From positions 3,346,286 through 3,410,285 of the forward strand of contig JASKMD010000003.1 of assembly GCA_030144725.1 (NCBI GenBank): DNA of 64,000 nt, read 5' to 3'. Positions 21,440-34,130 of this stretch are shown here, one piece after another. Made by a program: the position numbers and the translations under genes. The stretch is from Haematococcus lacustris (lineage: Eukaryota > Chlorophyta > Chlorophyceae > Chlamydomonadales > Haematococcaceae). The notes under the pieces are model-generated. The model did no database searches. It was not told the DNA's origin and was given only the letters and a program-made list of their open reading frames with translations. Every line of letters starts with the position of its first letter. Within the stretch, counting starts at the first letter, position 1.

Positions 21440-21990
21440 CCAGCAATAGAAATAGCCATCGGCATGCCCGTCAACATGTTTGTATTGCGTTACGCTGGTA
21501 TGAACTGCACGACGTGCTAGTTGTTGAAGCAAGGGGCAGCATCAGCAGCACCACAATGCAGGCCACAGACCATAGTCTGGCGTTGCCTGTTACGCTTGTT
21601 TTGAGGGGTCAGCGCGACCGGTGACGGCGCGCTGATCAGACACTTCTCATCCTCACTCCCTCGACGTATCCAATGCCTCGCTGCCCTTGCGCGACTCCTG
21701 TGCCGCTGATGCCGCGGCTGTCGCAGCTTGCGCCCTCGCCTGATCATGCCTCGTCTGCTGCTGTGTTACTGCCAGCGTCTTGCTCGGCGTGCCCAACAGC
21801 GCGTTGACTTTGGTCAACACCGCCTGAGGCCACCCCTGCCCCCTGTGCACCCTCTCCTGCCCCTACCTCTGTAGCCCCTGCTGCTGCCCCCCTTGCTGCC
21901 ATTAGGCCACCCCCTGCGGCCCCCCCTGCTTGCGTTAGGCTGACTTGCTCTGCAGCACTTCAGACGTTGCCTAGTCCAGTTACTGGCGGA

Positions 21991-23161
21991 GGGTGGTTGT
22001 CGTTGTGGATGTTGCCGTGGATTGTGTGAATGCTATTCCAACAGGGGAGGATGGACGTTGCCTGGCCTGTCAGGCCAAACACTTGATTCGCTCAACAGCT
22101 GGTGCAAGGCATGACCCACACACCCCTAATGCCATGGCTGAGGCTTATCCATGGTTGATGCCAGGTCAGGTGGCAACAAAAGAGGGATGGTCACAGCTCC
22201 TGTCTCCCTGCTCAAAGCGCCTCAAGCTGTGAGGACAGACGGGCCACCTCTTACCTGCAGGGTCAGAAAAAGGGGTGGCTAAGGGGTGACGGAGGGGGTC
22301 GCTCCCTAGCGTGTCCAGGATGGCAGGCATGGCGTGGGGTGGGTATCTAGAGTTAGGGCTTACGCATTGACCAGCACTGGCACAGTCACACTTGTGGTCA
22401 CAGAGGCACAGATCTCATGTGTTCACAGAACTGATACATTAGGCCTCACAATCACAGCAGGTCTATAGCATAAAGCCACACAAACAAATACAGCAACCAC
22501 AGAGATAGCACACCGTGGCTGCAGCTGCTGTTGCTAGTCATCCAGCAAGAGTAGATAATTTAGAAGTATGCTGTCGGACTTCAGGGTAGTCTGCTGCACT
22601 CCCCAGGCAGAGTGTCAACCTGCCCTGGCTGTGTGACCCCCCACCTGATGGCCACGCGCCGCCGTTGCTTCAAGCCCATCACCATGTCGAACACATAGTC
22701 AGTGCCCGGGGCAGGCCAGGCAGCCGGGTCAAAGTTGGCGTCAACCTGGTAGGCGGCAGCAGCAGCAGCCAACACCCACCAGATCCTGTTAAAGCAACAC
22801 CGGTAGCAAGGCAGGACGCCAGCAAGCTGCCGTTGTCTGGTTTGGCAAGCAGCGCATATTACACCTTGCGGCAGGTGCCAAGCTGAGCTGTGTGCCCAGC
22901 TACAGATGGCTAGCTTGACACTGCTGCTGAGTAGTGTCTGTTGCACCTTGCCGGCAGCTGCCACACACCAGGAGCCCCACGCACCAGCAGTGTGGGCTTA
23001 CCTGTTGCAAGTGGTCCAGCAGCTGGGTCAGGCGATTCATCTCTGACAGGTAGCCGTCCGCTGAGTCAGCTGCAGCCAGGGCCCAGCCACAGGCCAGGCC
23101 TGAAAAGGCTGCAGCCCGCTGTTGCTGCTGCCACTGCTGCTGTTCTGTCCGACACTGTTGC

Positions 23162-23208
<47 letters not shown>

Positions 23209-25203
23209 CTGCTGCTGTTGCTGCTGATGAAGGTATTGATGACGCACAATCCATCCAGCTTACTTCCTGTGCCTGGTTATGTCAGCGTGGACGCAAGGTC
23301 CGTCAGCTGGCCATTGGATACATCACCAGAAAGGATGACTGGGCAGGGGTGCGTTGTGACAGTTAGTATTTTTGCATTGCATGCAAACCCTAATGCATCA
23401 TACTTGCCGCATGTGAACCCTATGGTGCCAGCCGTGGTGGGGGACATGCAAGCAGCTGGCGGTGGTCTCTGGCAACATTGGCATTGGCATGTGGGGTGGG
23501 TGGGAGGACATTGCCATGGCTGCAAGCCTGCCACATGGTGGTAAAGAGGCCCAGCAGCGGCAGGCCGACAGACAGGCTGCCTGGCAAGGTGGTGGCAGTG
23601 GGTGACTTCGCACCAGCAGGGTGGGATCAGCTGTAAACAGGCCCCAGCCCTGCTACAGAGAGGTGGTTGGCTTCACACAAAGCACACCTCAGCAGGTCAA
23701 TGGGGGAGGGTCTGTGCTGGACCTGACCCTAAGCCCTAATGCTCGTACCTGTCACTGCTGACTGATAACCTGACCCTGCTATGGCGTGCCTGAAGCTCTT
23801 GCTGGGCATGAAGACCTACTGCCTTCTGTTCAGCTTCCCTCGTGAACCATAAACCTGACAACCCTTTGACATTTAGGCAAGCCCTGCCTCCTGAGAGCTG
23901 TGTAAAAAATGTCCTCGGTTCACGAACAGTCCACAAACCCTCCTGACACTCCCGGTACTGGCTCCCCTCTGCTGTGCTACACTGCTTTGTGCTGCCCCTG
24001 GCGTCGCTGGCACTTCTGAGGCTGCCACGCTGGCACTCCCCTGCCGGCGCTACCCAGGCACTGGATTATACCGAGCACAACACTCATTGGTTATGCTAGC
24101 AGTGCAAGGGCCTGCCAGGGCTGACCTTTACAACCCCGACTCAATGCCAGACCCGTCAGGGTTAGGGTGAGCAGTGTTGTAAATCTTCAGATTTTCAGAT
24201 TTTCAATTTTCAGATTTTCAATGAAAATGAAAGTGTTTCATTGAAAAACTGAAAGAGTTTCATCGTCAGTGAAACTGAGCGGATGCCGCTAATTCTCAGC
24301 CTATCCTTTCAAACGCGACTTTTTTTGTAGGCCTGCACTGTTTGAAATGCAGAAATACTTAGGTTGCCAAAGGTCAGACATGCAAGCCATTTTAAAAGAT
24401 GCAAGCCGTCCATGCTGTCCGTGGATCCGCCATCTGTGGCGTTTTCTGGCTTGCGCTTCTTCCGCTGTGGCTGTAGCGCGCTGGCGCCAACCAAGTTAAT
24501 CACAGCACAGCCAATCACTCTGCAACACCCGATCTGCGATCTGACCGGGGGCAGCACCCGGCACTTTCAGATTTTCAGTGAAGACGTTCAGATTTTCAGA
24601 TGAAAGTTTTCATTGAAAATCTGAATGAAAATCTGAAGTTTTCACGACACTGCCAGCAATAGAAATAGCCATCGGCATGCCCGTCAACATGTTTGTATTG
24701 CGTTACGCTGGTATGAACTGCACGACGTGCTAGTTGTTGAAGCAAGGGGCAGCATCAGCAGCACCACAATGCAGGCCACAGACCATAGTCTGGCGTTGCC
24801 TGTTACGCTTGTTTTGAGGGGTCAGCGCGACCGGTGACGGCGCGCTGATCAGACACTTCTCATCCTCACTCCCTCGACGTATCCAATGCCTCGCTGCCCT
24901 TGCGCGACTCCTGTGCCGCTGATGCCGCGGCTGTCGCAGCTTGCGCCCTCGCCTGATCATGCCTCGTCTGCTGCTGTGTTACTGCCAGCGTCTTGCTCGG
25001 CGTGCCCAACAGCGCGTTGACTTTGGTCAACACCGCCTGAGGCCACCCCTGCCCCCTGTGCACCCTCTCCTGCCCCTACCTCTGTAGCCCCTGCTGCTGC
25101 CCCCCTTGCTGCCATTAGGCCACCCCCTGCGGCCCCCCCTGCTTGCGTTAGGCTGACTTGCTCTGCAGCACTTCAGACGTTGCCTAGTCCAGTTACTGGC
25201 GGA
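21991..25203. repeat. Tandem unit U2 (3213 bp)
   Basis: It is one CTG triplet longer than U1. It has a few private single-base differences, for example GACGTTGCC at about 22057 and CTGCTTTGTG at about 23982. Contents are as in U1. Confidence 0.92.
24172..24652 (-). mobile_element. 481-bp hAT derivative (U2)
   Basis: This matches the copies in U0, U1 and U3 in position, length and ends. Confidence 0.75.
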
Positions 25204-26374
25204 GGGTGGTTGTCGTTGTGGATGTTGCCGTGGATTGTGTGAATGCTATTCCAACAGGGGAGGATGGACGCTGCCTGGCCTGTCAGGCCAAACACTTGAT
25301 TCGCTCAACAGCTGGTGCAAGGCATGACCCACACACCCCTAATGCCATGGCTGAGGCTTATCCATGGTTGATGCCAGGTCAGGTGGCAACAAAAGAGGGA
25401 TGGTCACAGCTCCTGTCTCCCTGCTCAAAGCGCCTCAAGCTGTGAGGACAGACGGGCCACCTCTTACCTGCAGGGTCAGAAAAAGGGGTGGCTAAGGGGT
25501 GACGGAGGGGGTCGCTCCCTAGCGTGTCCAGGATGGCAGGCATGGCGTGGGGTGGGTATCTAGAGTTAGGGCTTACGCATTGACCAGCACTGGCACAGTC
25601 ACACTTGTGGTCACAGAGGCACAGATCTCATGTGTTCACAGAACTGATACATTAGGCCTCACAATCACAGCAGGTCTATAGCATAAAGCCACACAAACAA
25701 ATACAGCAACCACAGAGATAGCACACCGTGGCTGCAGCTGCTGTTGCTAGTCATCCAGCAAGAGTAGATAATTTAGAAGTATGCTGTCGGACTTCAGGGT
25801 AGTCTGCTGCACTCCCCAGGCAGAGTGTCAACCTGCCCTGGCTGTGTGACCCCCCACCTGATGGCCACGCGCCGCCGTTGCTTCAAGCCCATCACCATGT
25901 CGAACACATAGTCAGTGCCCGGGGCAGGCCAGGCAGCCGGGTCAAAGTTGGCGTCAACCTGGTAGGCGGCAGCAGCAGCAGCCAACACCCACCAGATCCT
26001 GTTAAAGCAACACCGGTAGCAAGGCAGGACGCCAGCAAGCTGCCGTTGTCTGGTTTGGCAAGCAGCGCATATTACACCTTGCGGCAGGTGCCAAGCTGAG
26101 CTGTGTGCCCAGCTACAGATGGCTAGCTTGACACTGCTGCTGAGTAGTGTCTGTTGCACCTTGCCGGCAGCTGCCACACACCAGGAGCCCCACGCACCAG
26201 CAGTGTGGGCTTACCTGTTGCAAGTGGTCCAGCAGCTGGGTCAGGCGATTCATCTCTGACAGGTAGCCGTCCGCTGAGTCAGCTGCAGCCAGGGCCCAGC
26301 CACAGGCCAGGCCTGAAAAGGCTGCAGCCCGCTGTTGCTGCTGCCACTGCTGCTGTTCTGTCCGACACTGTTGC

Positions 26375-26421
<47 letters not shown>

Positions 26422-28416
26422 CTGCTGCTGTTGCTGCTGATGAAGGTATTGATGACGCACAATCCATCCAGCTTACTTCCTGTGCCTGGTTATGTCAGCG
26501 TGGACACAAGGTCCGTCAGCTGGCCATTGGATACATCACCAGAAAGGATGACTGGGCAGGGGTGCGTTGTGACAGTTAGTATTTTTGCATTGCATGCAAA
26601 CCCTAATGCATCATACTTGCCGCATGTGAACCCTATGGTGCCAGCCGTGGTGGGGGACATGCAAGCAGCTGGCGGTGGTCTCTGGCAACATTGGCATTGG
26701 CATGTGGGGTGGGTGGGAGGACATTGCCATGGCTGCAAGCCTGCCACATGGTGGTAAAGAGGCCCAGCAGCGGCAGGCCGACAGACAGGCTGCCTGGCAA
26801 GGTGGTGGCAGTGGGTGACTTCGCACCAGCAGGGTGGGATCAGCTGTAAACAGGCCCCAGCCCTGCTACAGAGAGGTGGTTGGCTTCACACAAAGCACAC
26901 CTCAGCAGGTCAATGGGGGAGGGTCTGTGCTGGACCTGACCCTAAGCCCTAATGCTCGTACCTGTCACTGCTGACTGATAACCTGACCCTGCTATGGCGT
27001 GCCTGAAGCTCTTGCTGGGCATGAAGACCTACTGCCTTCTGTTCAGCTTCCCTCGTGAACCATAAACCTGACAACCCTTTGACATTTAGGCAAGCCCTGC
27101 CTCCTGAGAGCTGTGTAAAAAATGTCCTCGGTTCACGAACAGTCCACAAACCCTCCTGACACTCCCGGTACTGGCTCCCCTCTGCTGTGCTACACTGCTG
27201 TGTGCTGCCCCTGGCGTCGCTGGCACTTCTGAGGCTGCCACGCTGGCACTCCCCTGCCGGCGCTACCCAGGCACTGGATTATACCGAGCACAACACTCAT
27301 TGGTTATGCTAGCAGTGCAAGGGCCTGCCAGGGCTGACCTTTACAACCCCGACTCAATGCCAGACCCGTCAGGGTTAGGGTGAGCAGTGTTGTAAATCTT
27401 CAGATTTTCAGATTTTCAATTTTCAGATTTTCAATGAAAATGAAAGTGTTTCATTGAAAAACTGAAAGAGTTTCATCGTCAGTGAAACTGAGCGGATGCC
27501 GCTAATTCTCAGCCTATCCTTTCAAACGCGACTTATTTTGTAGGCCTGCACTGTTTGAAATGCAGAAATACTTAGGTTGCCAAAGGTCAGACATGCAAGC
27601 CATTTTAAAAGATGCAAGCCGTCCATGCTGTCCGTGGATCCGCCATCTGTGGCGTTTTCTGGCTTGCGCTTCTTCCGCTGTGGCTGTAGCGCGCTGGCGC
27701 CAACCAAGTTAATCACAGCACAGCCAATCACTCTGCAACACCCGATCTGCGATCTGACCGGGGGCAGCACCCGGCACTTTCAGATTTTCAGTGAAGACGT
27801 TCAGATTTTCAGATGAAAGTTTTCATTGAAAATCTGAATGAAAATCTGAAGTTTTCACGACACTGCCAGCAATAGAAATAGCCATCGGCATGCCCGTCAA
27901 CATGTTTGTATTGCGTTACGCTGGTATGAACTGCACGACGTGCTAGTTGTTGAAGCAAGGGGCAGCATCAGCAGCACCACAATGCAGGCCACAGACCATA
28001 GTCTGGCGTTGCCTGTTACGCTTGTTTTGAGGGGTCAGCGCGACCGGTGACGGCGCGCTGATCAGACACTTCTCATCCTCACTCCCTCGACGTATCCAAT
28101 GCCTCGCTGCCCTTGCGCGACTCCTGTGCCGCTGATGCCGCGGCTGTCGCAGCTTGCGCCCTCGCCTGATCATGCCTCGTCTGCTGCTGTGCTACTGCCA
28201 GCGTCTTGCTCGGCGTGCCCAACAGCGCGTTGACTTTGGTCAACACCGCCTGAGGCCACCCCTGCCCCCTGTGCACCCTCTCCTGCCCCTACCTCTGTAG
28301 CCCCTGCTGCTGCCCCCCTTGCTGCCATTAGGCCACCCCCTGCGGCCCCCCCTGCTTGCGTTAGGCTGACTTGCTCTGCAGCACTTCAGACGTTGCCTAG
28401 TCCAGTTACTGGCGGA
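25204..28416. repeat. Tandem unit U3 (3213 bp)
   Basis: Contents are as in U1 and U2. It shares GTGGACACAAGG with U0 where U1 and U2 read GTGGACGCAAGG. Private changes include CTTATTTTG in the hAT derivative (about 27533). Confidence 0.92.
27385..27865 (-). mobile_element. 481-bp hAT derivative (U3)
   Basis: This is the fourth and last copy in the array. One base change alters the short minus frame relative to the other copies. Confidence 0.75.
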
Positions 28417-30090
28417 GGGTGGTTGTCGTTGTGGATGTTGCCGTGGATTGTGTGAATGCTATTCCAACAGGGGAGGATGGACGCTGCCTGGCCTGTCAGG
28501 CCAAACACTTGATTCGCTCAACAGCTGGTGCAAGGCATGACCCACACACCCCTAATGCCATGGCTGAGGCTTATCCATGGTTGATGCCAGGTCAGGTGGC
28601 AACAAAAGAGGGATGGTCACAGCTCCTGTCTCCCTGCTCAAAGCGCCTCAAGCTGTGAGGACAGACGGGCCACCTCTTACCTGCAGGGTCAGAAAAAGGG
28701 GTGGCTAAGGGGTGACGGAGGGGGTCGCTCCCTAGCGTGTCCAGGATGGCAGGCATGGCGTGGGGTGGGTATCTAGAGTTAGGGCTTACGCATTGACCAG
28801 CACTGGCACAGTCACACTTGTGGTCACAGAGGCACAGATCTCATGTGTTCACAGAACTGATACATTAGGCCTCACAATCACAGCAGGTCTATAGCATAAA
28901 GCCACACAAACAAATACAGCAACCACAGAGATAGCACACCGTGGCTGCAGCTGCTGTTGCTAGTCATCCAGCAAGAGTAGATAATTTAGAAGTATGCTGT
29001 CGGACTTCAGGGTAGTCTGCTGCACTCCCCAGGCAGAGTGTCAACCTGCCCTGGCTGTGTGACCCCCCACCTGATGGCCACGCGCCGCCGTTGCTTCAAG
29101 CCCATCACCATGTCGAACACATAGTCAGTGCCCGGGGCAGGCCAGGCAGCCGGGTCAAAGTTGGCGTCAACCTGGTAGGCGGCAGCAGCAGCAGCCAACA
29201 CCCACCAGATCCTGTTAAAGCAACACCGGTAGCAAGGCAGGACGCCAGCAAGCTGCCGTTGTCTGGTTTGGCAAGCAGCGCATATTACACCTTGCGGCAG
29301 GTGCCAAGCTGAGCTGTGTGCCCAGCTACAGATGGCTAGCTTGACACTGCTGCTGAGTAGTGTCTGTTGCACCTTGCCGGCAGCTGCCACACACCAGGAG
29401 CCCCACGCACCAGCAGTGTGGGCTTACCTGTTGCAAGTCGTCCAGCAGCTGGGTCAGGCGATCCATCTCTGACAGGTAGCCGTCCGCTGAGTCAGCTGCA
29501 GCCAGGGCCCAGCCACAGGCCAGGCCTGAAAAGGCTGCAGCCCGCTGTTGCTGCTGCCACTGCTGCTGTTCTGTCCGACACTGTTGCCACTGCTGCTGCT
29601 GCTGCTGCCACTGCCACTGCTGCTGTTGCTCCTGATGAAGGTATTGATGACGCACAATCCATCCAGCTTACTTCCTGTGCCTGGTTATGCCAGCGTGGAC
29701 ACAAGGTCCGTCAGCTGGCCATTTGACACATCACCAGAAAGGATGACTGGGCAGGGGTGCGTTGTGACAGTTAGTATTTTTGCATTGCATGCAAACCCTA
29801 ATGCATCATACTTGCCGCATGTGAACCCTATGGTGCCAGCCGTGGTGGGGGACATGCAAGCAGTTGGTGGTGGTCTCTGGCAACATTGGCATTGGCACGT
29901 GGGGTGAGTGGGAGGACATTACCGTGGCTGCAAGCCTGCCGCATGGTGATAAAGAGGTGTAGCAGCGGCAGGCCGACAGACAGGCTGCCTGGCAAGGTGG
30001 TGGCAGTGGGTGACTTCGCACCAGCAGGGTGGGATCAGCTGTAAACAGGCCCCAGCCCTGCTCCAGAGAGGTGGTTGGCTTCACACAAAG
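28417..30090. repeat. Partial tandem unit U4, cut by gap
   Basis: The unit is near-identical to the others up to about 29430. After that it diverges (shorter, interrupted CTG tract and scattered substitutions) until the assembly gap. This looks like the ancestral right edge of the duplicated segment. Confidence 0.85.
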
Positions 30091-30590
30091 NNNNNNNNNN
30101 NNNNNNNNNNNNNNNNNNNNNNNNNNNNNNNNNNNNNNNNNNNNNNNNNNNNNNNNNNNNNNNNNNNNNNNNNNNNNNNNNNNNNNNNNNNNNNNNNNNN
30201 NNNNNNNNNNNNNNNNNNNNNNNNNNNNNNNNNNNNNNNNNNNNNNNNNNNNNNNNNNNNNNNNNNNNNNNNNNNNNNNNNNNNNNNNNNNNNNNNNNNN
30301 NNNNNNNNNNNNNNNNNNNNNNNNNNNNNNNNNNNNNNNNNNNNNNNNNNNNNNNNNNNNNNNNNNNNNNNNNNNNNNNNNNNNNNNNNNNNNNNNNNNN
30401 NNNNNNNNNNNNNNNNNNNNNNNNNNNNNNNNNNNNNNNNNNNNNNNNNNNNNNNNNNNNNNNNNNNNNNNNNNNNNNNNNNNNNNNNNNNNNNNNNNNN
30501 NNNNNNNNNNNNNNNNNNNNNNNNNNNNNNNNNNNNNNNNNNNNNNNNNNNNNNNNNNNNNNNNNNNNNNNNNNNNNNNNNNNNNNNNNN
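30091..30590. other. Assembly gap, 500 N
   Basis: There are exactly 500 undetermined bases, probably a conventional scaffold gap of unknown true size. It lies between a partial tandem unit and a pentanucleotide satellite, both hard to assemble. Reading frames spanning it are meaningless. Confidence 0.99.
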
Positions 30591-33282
30591 GCAGGGCAGG
30601 GCAGGGCAGGGCAGGGCAGGGCAGGGCAGGGCAGGGCAGGGCAGGGCAGGGCAGGGCAGGGCAGGGCAGGGCAGGGCAGGGCAGGGCAGGGCAGGGCAGG
30701 GCAGGGCAGGGCAGGGCAGGGCAGGGCAGGGCAGGGCAGGGCAGGGCAGGGCAGGGCAGGGCAGGGCAGGGCAGGGCAGGGCAGGGCAGGGCAGGGCAGG
30801 GCAGGGCAGGGCAGGGCAGGGCAGGGCAGGGCAGGGCAGGGCAGGGCAGGGCAGGGCAGGGCAGGGCAGGGCAGGGCAGGGCAGGGCAGGGCAGGGCAGG
30901 GCAGGGCAGGGCAGGGCAGGGCAGGGCAGGGCAGGGCAGGGCAGGGCAGGGCAGGGCAGGGCAGGGCAGGGCAGGGCAGGGCAGGGCAGGGCAGGGCAGG
31001 GCAGGGCAGGGCAGGGCAGGGCAGGGCAGGGCAGGGCAGGGCAGGGCAGGGCAGGGCAGGGCAGGGCAGGGCAGGGCAGGGCAGGGCAGGGCAGGGCAGG
31101 GCAGGGCAGGGCAGGGCAGGGCAGGGCAGGGCAGGGCAGGGCAGGGCAGGGCAGGGCAGGGCAGGGCAGGGCAGGGCAGGGCAGGGCAGGGCAGGGCAGG
31201 GCAGGGCAGGGCAGGGCAGGGCAGGGCAGGGCAGGGCAGGGCAGGGCAGGGCAGGGCAGGGCAGGGCAGGGCAGGGCAGGGCAGGGCAGGGCAGGGCAGG
31301 GCAGGGCAGGGCAGGGCAGGGCAGGGCAGGGCAGGGCAGGGCAGGGCAGGGCAGGGCAGGGCAGGGCAGGGCAGGGCAGGGCAGGGCAGGGCAGGGCAGG
31401 GCAGGGCAGGGCAGGGCAGGGCAGGGCAGGGCAGGGCAGGGCAGGGCAGGGCAGGGCAGGGCAGGGCAGGGCAGGGCAGGGCAGGGCAGGGCAGGGCAGG
31501 GCAGGGCAGGGCAGGGCAGGGCAGGGCAGGGCAGGGCAGGGCAGGGCAGGGCAGGGCAGGGCAGGGCAGGGCAGGGCAGGGCAGGGCAGGGCAGGGCAGG
31601 GCAGGGCAGGGCAGGGCAGGGCAGGGCAGGGCAGGGCAGGGCAGGGCAGGGCAGGGCAGGGCAGGGCAGGGCAGGGCAGGGCAGGGCAGGGCAGGGCAGG
31701 GCAGGGCAGGGCAGGGCAGGGCAGGGCAGGGCAGGGCAGGGCAGGGCAGGGCAGGGCAGGGCAGGGCAGGGCAGGGCAGGGCAGGGCAGGGCAGGGCAGG
31801 GCAGGGCAGGGCAGGGCAGGGCAGGGCAGGGCAGGGCAGGGCAGGGCAGGGCAGGGCAGGGCAGGGCAGGGCAGGGCAGGGCAGGGCAGGGCAGGGCAGG
31901 GCAGGGCAGGGCAGGGCAGGGCAGGGCAGGGCAGGGCAGGGCAGGGCAGGGCAGGGCAGGGCAGGGCAGGGCAGGGCAGGGCAGGGCAGGGCAGGGCAGG
32001 GCAGGGCAGGGCAGGGCAGGGCAGGGCAGGGCAGGGCAGGGCAGGGCAGGGCAGGGCAGGGCAGGGCAGGGCAGGGCAGGGCAGGGCAGGGCAGGGCAGG
32101 GCAGGGCAGGGCAGGGCAGGGCAGGGCAGGGCAGGGCAGGGCAGGGCAGGGCAGGGCAGGGCAGGGCAGGGCAGGGCAGGGCAGGGCAGGGCAGGGCAGG
32201 GCAGGGCAGGGCAGGGCAGGGCAGGGCAGGGCAGGGCAGGGCAGGGCAGGGCAGGGCAGGGCAGGGCAGGGCAGGGCAGGGCAGGGCAGGGCAGGGCAGG
32301 GCAGGGCAGGGCAGGGCAGGGCAGGGCAGGGCAGGGCAGGGCAGGGCAGGGCAGGGCAGGGCAGGGCAGGGCAGGGCAGGGCAGGGCAGGGCAGGGCAGG
32401 GCAGGGCAGGGCAGGGCAGGGCAGGGCAGGGCAGGGCAGGGCAGGGCAGGGCAGGGCAGGGCAGGGCAGGGCAGGGCAGGGCAGGGCAGGGCAGGGCAGG
32501 GCAGGGCAGGGCAGGGCAGGGCAGGGCAGGGCAGGGCAGGGCAGGGCAGGGCAGGGCAGGGCAGGGCAGGGCAGGGCAGGGCAGGGCAGGGCAGGGCAGG
32601 GCAGGGCAGGGCAGGGCAGGGCAGGGCAGGGCAGGGCAGGGCAGGGCAGGGCAGGGCAGGGCAGGGCAGGGCAGGGCAGGGCAGGGCAGGGCAGGGCAGG
32701 GCAGGGCAGGGCAGGGCAGGGCAGGGCAGGGCAGGGCAGGGCAGGGCAGGGCAGGGCAGGGCAGGGCAGGGCAGGGCAGGGCAGGGCAGGGCAGGGCAGG
32801 GCAGGGCAGGGCAGGGCAGGGCAGGGCAGGGCAGGGCAGGGCAGGGCAGGGCAGGGCAGGGCAGGGCAGGGCAGGGCAGGGCAGGGCAGGGCAGGGCAGG
32901 GCAGGGCAGGGCAGGGCAGGGCAGGGCAGGGCAGGGCAGGGCAGGGCAGGGCAGGGCAGGGCAGGGCAGGGCAGGGCAGGGCAGGGCAGGGCAGGGCAGG
33001 GCAGGGCAGGGCAGGGCAGGGCAGGGCAGGGCAGGGCAGGGCAGGGCAGGGCAGGGCAGGGCAGGGCAGGGCAGGGCAGGGCAGGGCAGGGCAGGGCAGG
33101 GCAGGGCAGGGCAGGGCAGGGCAGGGCAGGGCAGGGCAGGGCAGGGCAGGGCAGGGCAGGGCAGGGCAGGGCAGGGCAGGGCAGGGCAGGGCAGGGCAGG
33201 GCAGGGCAGGGCAGGGCAGGGCAGGGCAGGGCAGGGCAGGGCAGGGCAGGGCAGGGCAGGGCAGGGCAGGGCAGGGCAGGGC
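30591..33282. repeat. GGGCA pentanucleotide satellite
   Basis: This is an essentially pure 5-base array of about 538 units, running from the gap to 33282. It then becomes a degenerate zone with GCTGG, GGTAAG and ACTGGTC variants that includes a roughly 75-base duplication (33270-33420). The same degenerate mixture occurs unexpanded at 54890-55020 and 60790-60870, upstream of family B exon a, so this appears to be an intron expansion. GGG every five bases on the plus strand could form G-quadruplexes. Confidence 0.95.
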
Positions 33283-33539
33283 TGGGCAGGGCTGGTAAGG
33301 GCAGGGCAGGACTGGTCAGGGCAGGGCAGGGCAGGGCAGGGCAGGGCAGGGCAGGGCTGGGCAGGGCTGGTAAGGGCAGGGCAGGACTGGTCAGGGCAGG
33401 GCAGGGCAGGGCTGGGCTGGGCAGGGCAGGGCAGGGCTAGCGGGTATGTGTGTAGCAGGGGCAGCGGGAGCGGCAGGGTGGAGCTGGGCTGGGCAGTCAA
33501 CAGGGGCAGGGGTGTGTGGTCAGCAGGGTCAGGCTTGGC

Positions 33540-33600
33540 CGCGCACCTGTTCCCAGAGCATAGTCCGGGCAGTGGCCCCACCAGGCCTCACCCTCCAGCC
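33540..33600 (-). pseudogene. Short family B exon (GGGCA-intron 5' side)
   Basis: On the minus strand, a segment reading ATARTMLWEQ ends in CAG before GTGCGC. The same segment recurs near 55190-55240 (with TGA and TAA stops in this phase) and 60955-61000. It would splice across the GGGCA-rich intron to exon a of family B, which begins near NERECVA. Phase and exact acceptor are uncertain. Confidence 0.35.
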
Positions 33601-33924
33601 CCTCCAGCTGGCCTGCCTCTAGCCTGAGGCCCATAGTGCCGGACCTGCCCTCACCTACACAGGGTGGTCACACACAGGGGGCTGGACAGGCCATGACCAT
33701 GCCTTGACCCTAGGCCCAGGGCCAGGACCACCGCCCCCCTGCCCCCTGCCTGCCCCCCACTGTGGTTGGAAGCATTGAGCCAGCTCACAGCCCGCCCTGA
33801 GTAGGGTCTGCTGGGCCAGTTGGGGACAAGGGGGCAAGGTACAGCTGGGCTGAGTATGCAACACTGCAACTAAAGGAAAGGCCTGGGCCCAGCCCCCCAA
33901 CACCAGCAGTTGCAGGCATCGCAC

Positions 33925-34095
33925 CTACCACCCTTAGCCTGCGGCCCTTCTGGGCGCCGCTTGGCCTTGGTCCTGGCCCTATTGAAGCTCTCCTCTTGCA
34001 CTGCCATGACGTTGAGGAGCAGCACACTGGGCTTGGTGCCAGCGCCCCTGCTGCCAGTGGGGCGACTCATCAGCCCAACCAGGGCCTTCCATGCG
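33925..34095 (-). pseudogene. Exon-like fragment, unknown product
   Basis: Between an acceptor (CCTTGCAG) near 34096 and a GTAGGTGC donor near 33924 the minus frame encodes GAWKALVGLMSRPTGSRGAG and continues with SVLLLNVMAVQEESFNRART, then a basic tail. It looks like a genuine exon, but I recognise no family and find no partner exon nearby. It lies next to the 7-mer minisatellite, so the gene may be interrupted. Confidence 0.35.
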
Positions 34096-34130
34096 CCCTG
34101 CAAGGTTGTGGGGGTGCGGGGAGGGGGAGG

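Larger units (their letters stand above)
18781..21990. repeat. Tandem unit U1 (3210 bp)
   Basis: This unit has no MITE and has the shortest CTG tract. Minus-strand exon-like pieces in order are: about 20551-20620 (EAEQKAVGLHAQQELQ), the polyglutamine exon 19792-20030, the VDANFDPAAWPAPGTDYVFD exon (about 19438-19538) and the family B tail 18443-18640, which lies just left of the chosen unit start. I did not find exons a and b, so each unit is a rearranged family B fragment. Confidence 0.92.

Noticed and set aside
30010..33627. Frames above 1000 codons spanning the gap and GGGCA satellite
   Set aside because: They read through 500 N and a pure pentamer array. There is no composition or start-site support for a protein.
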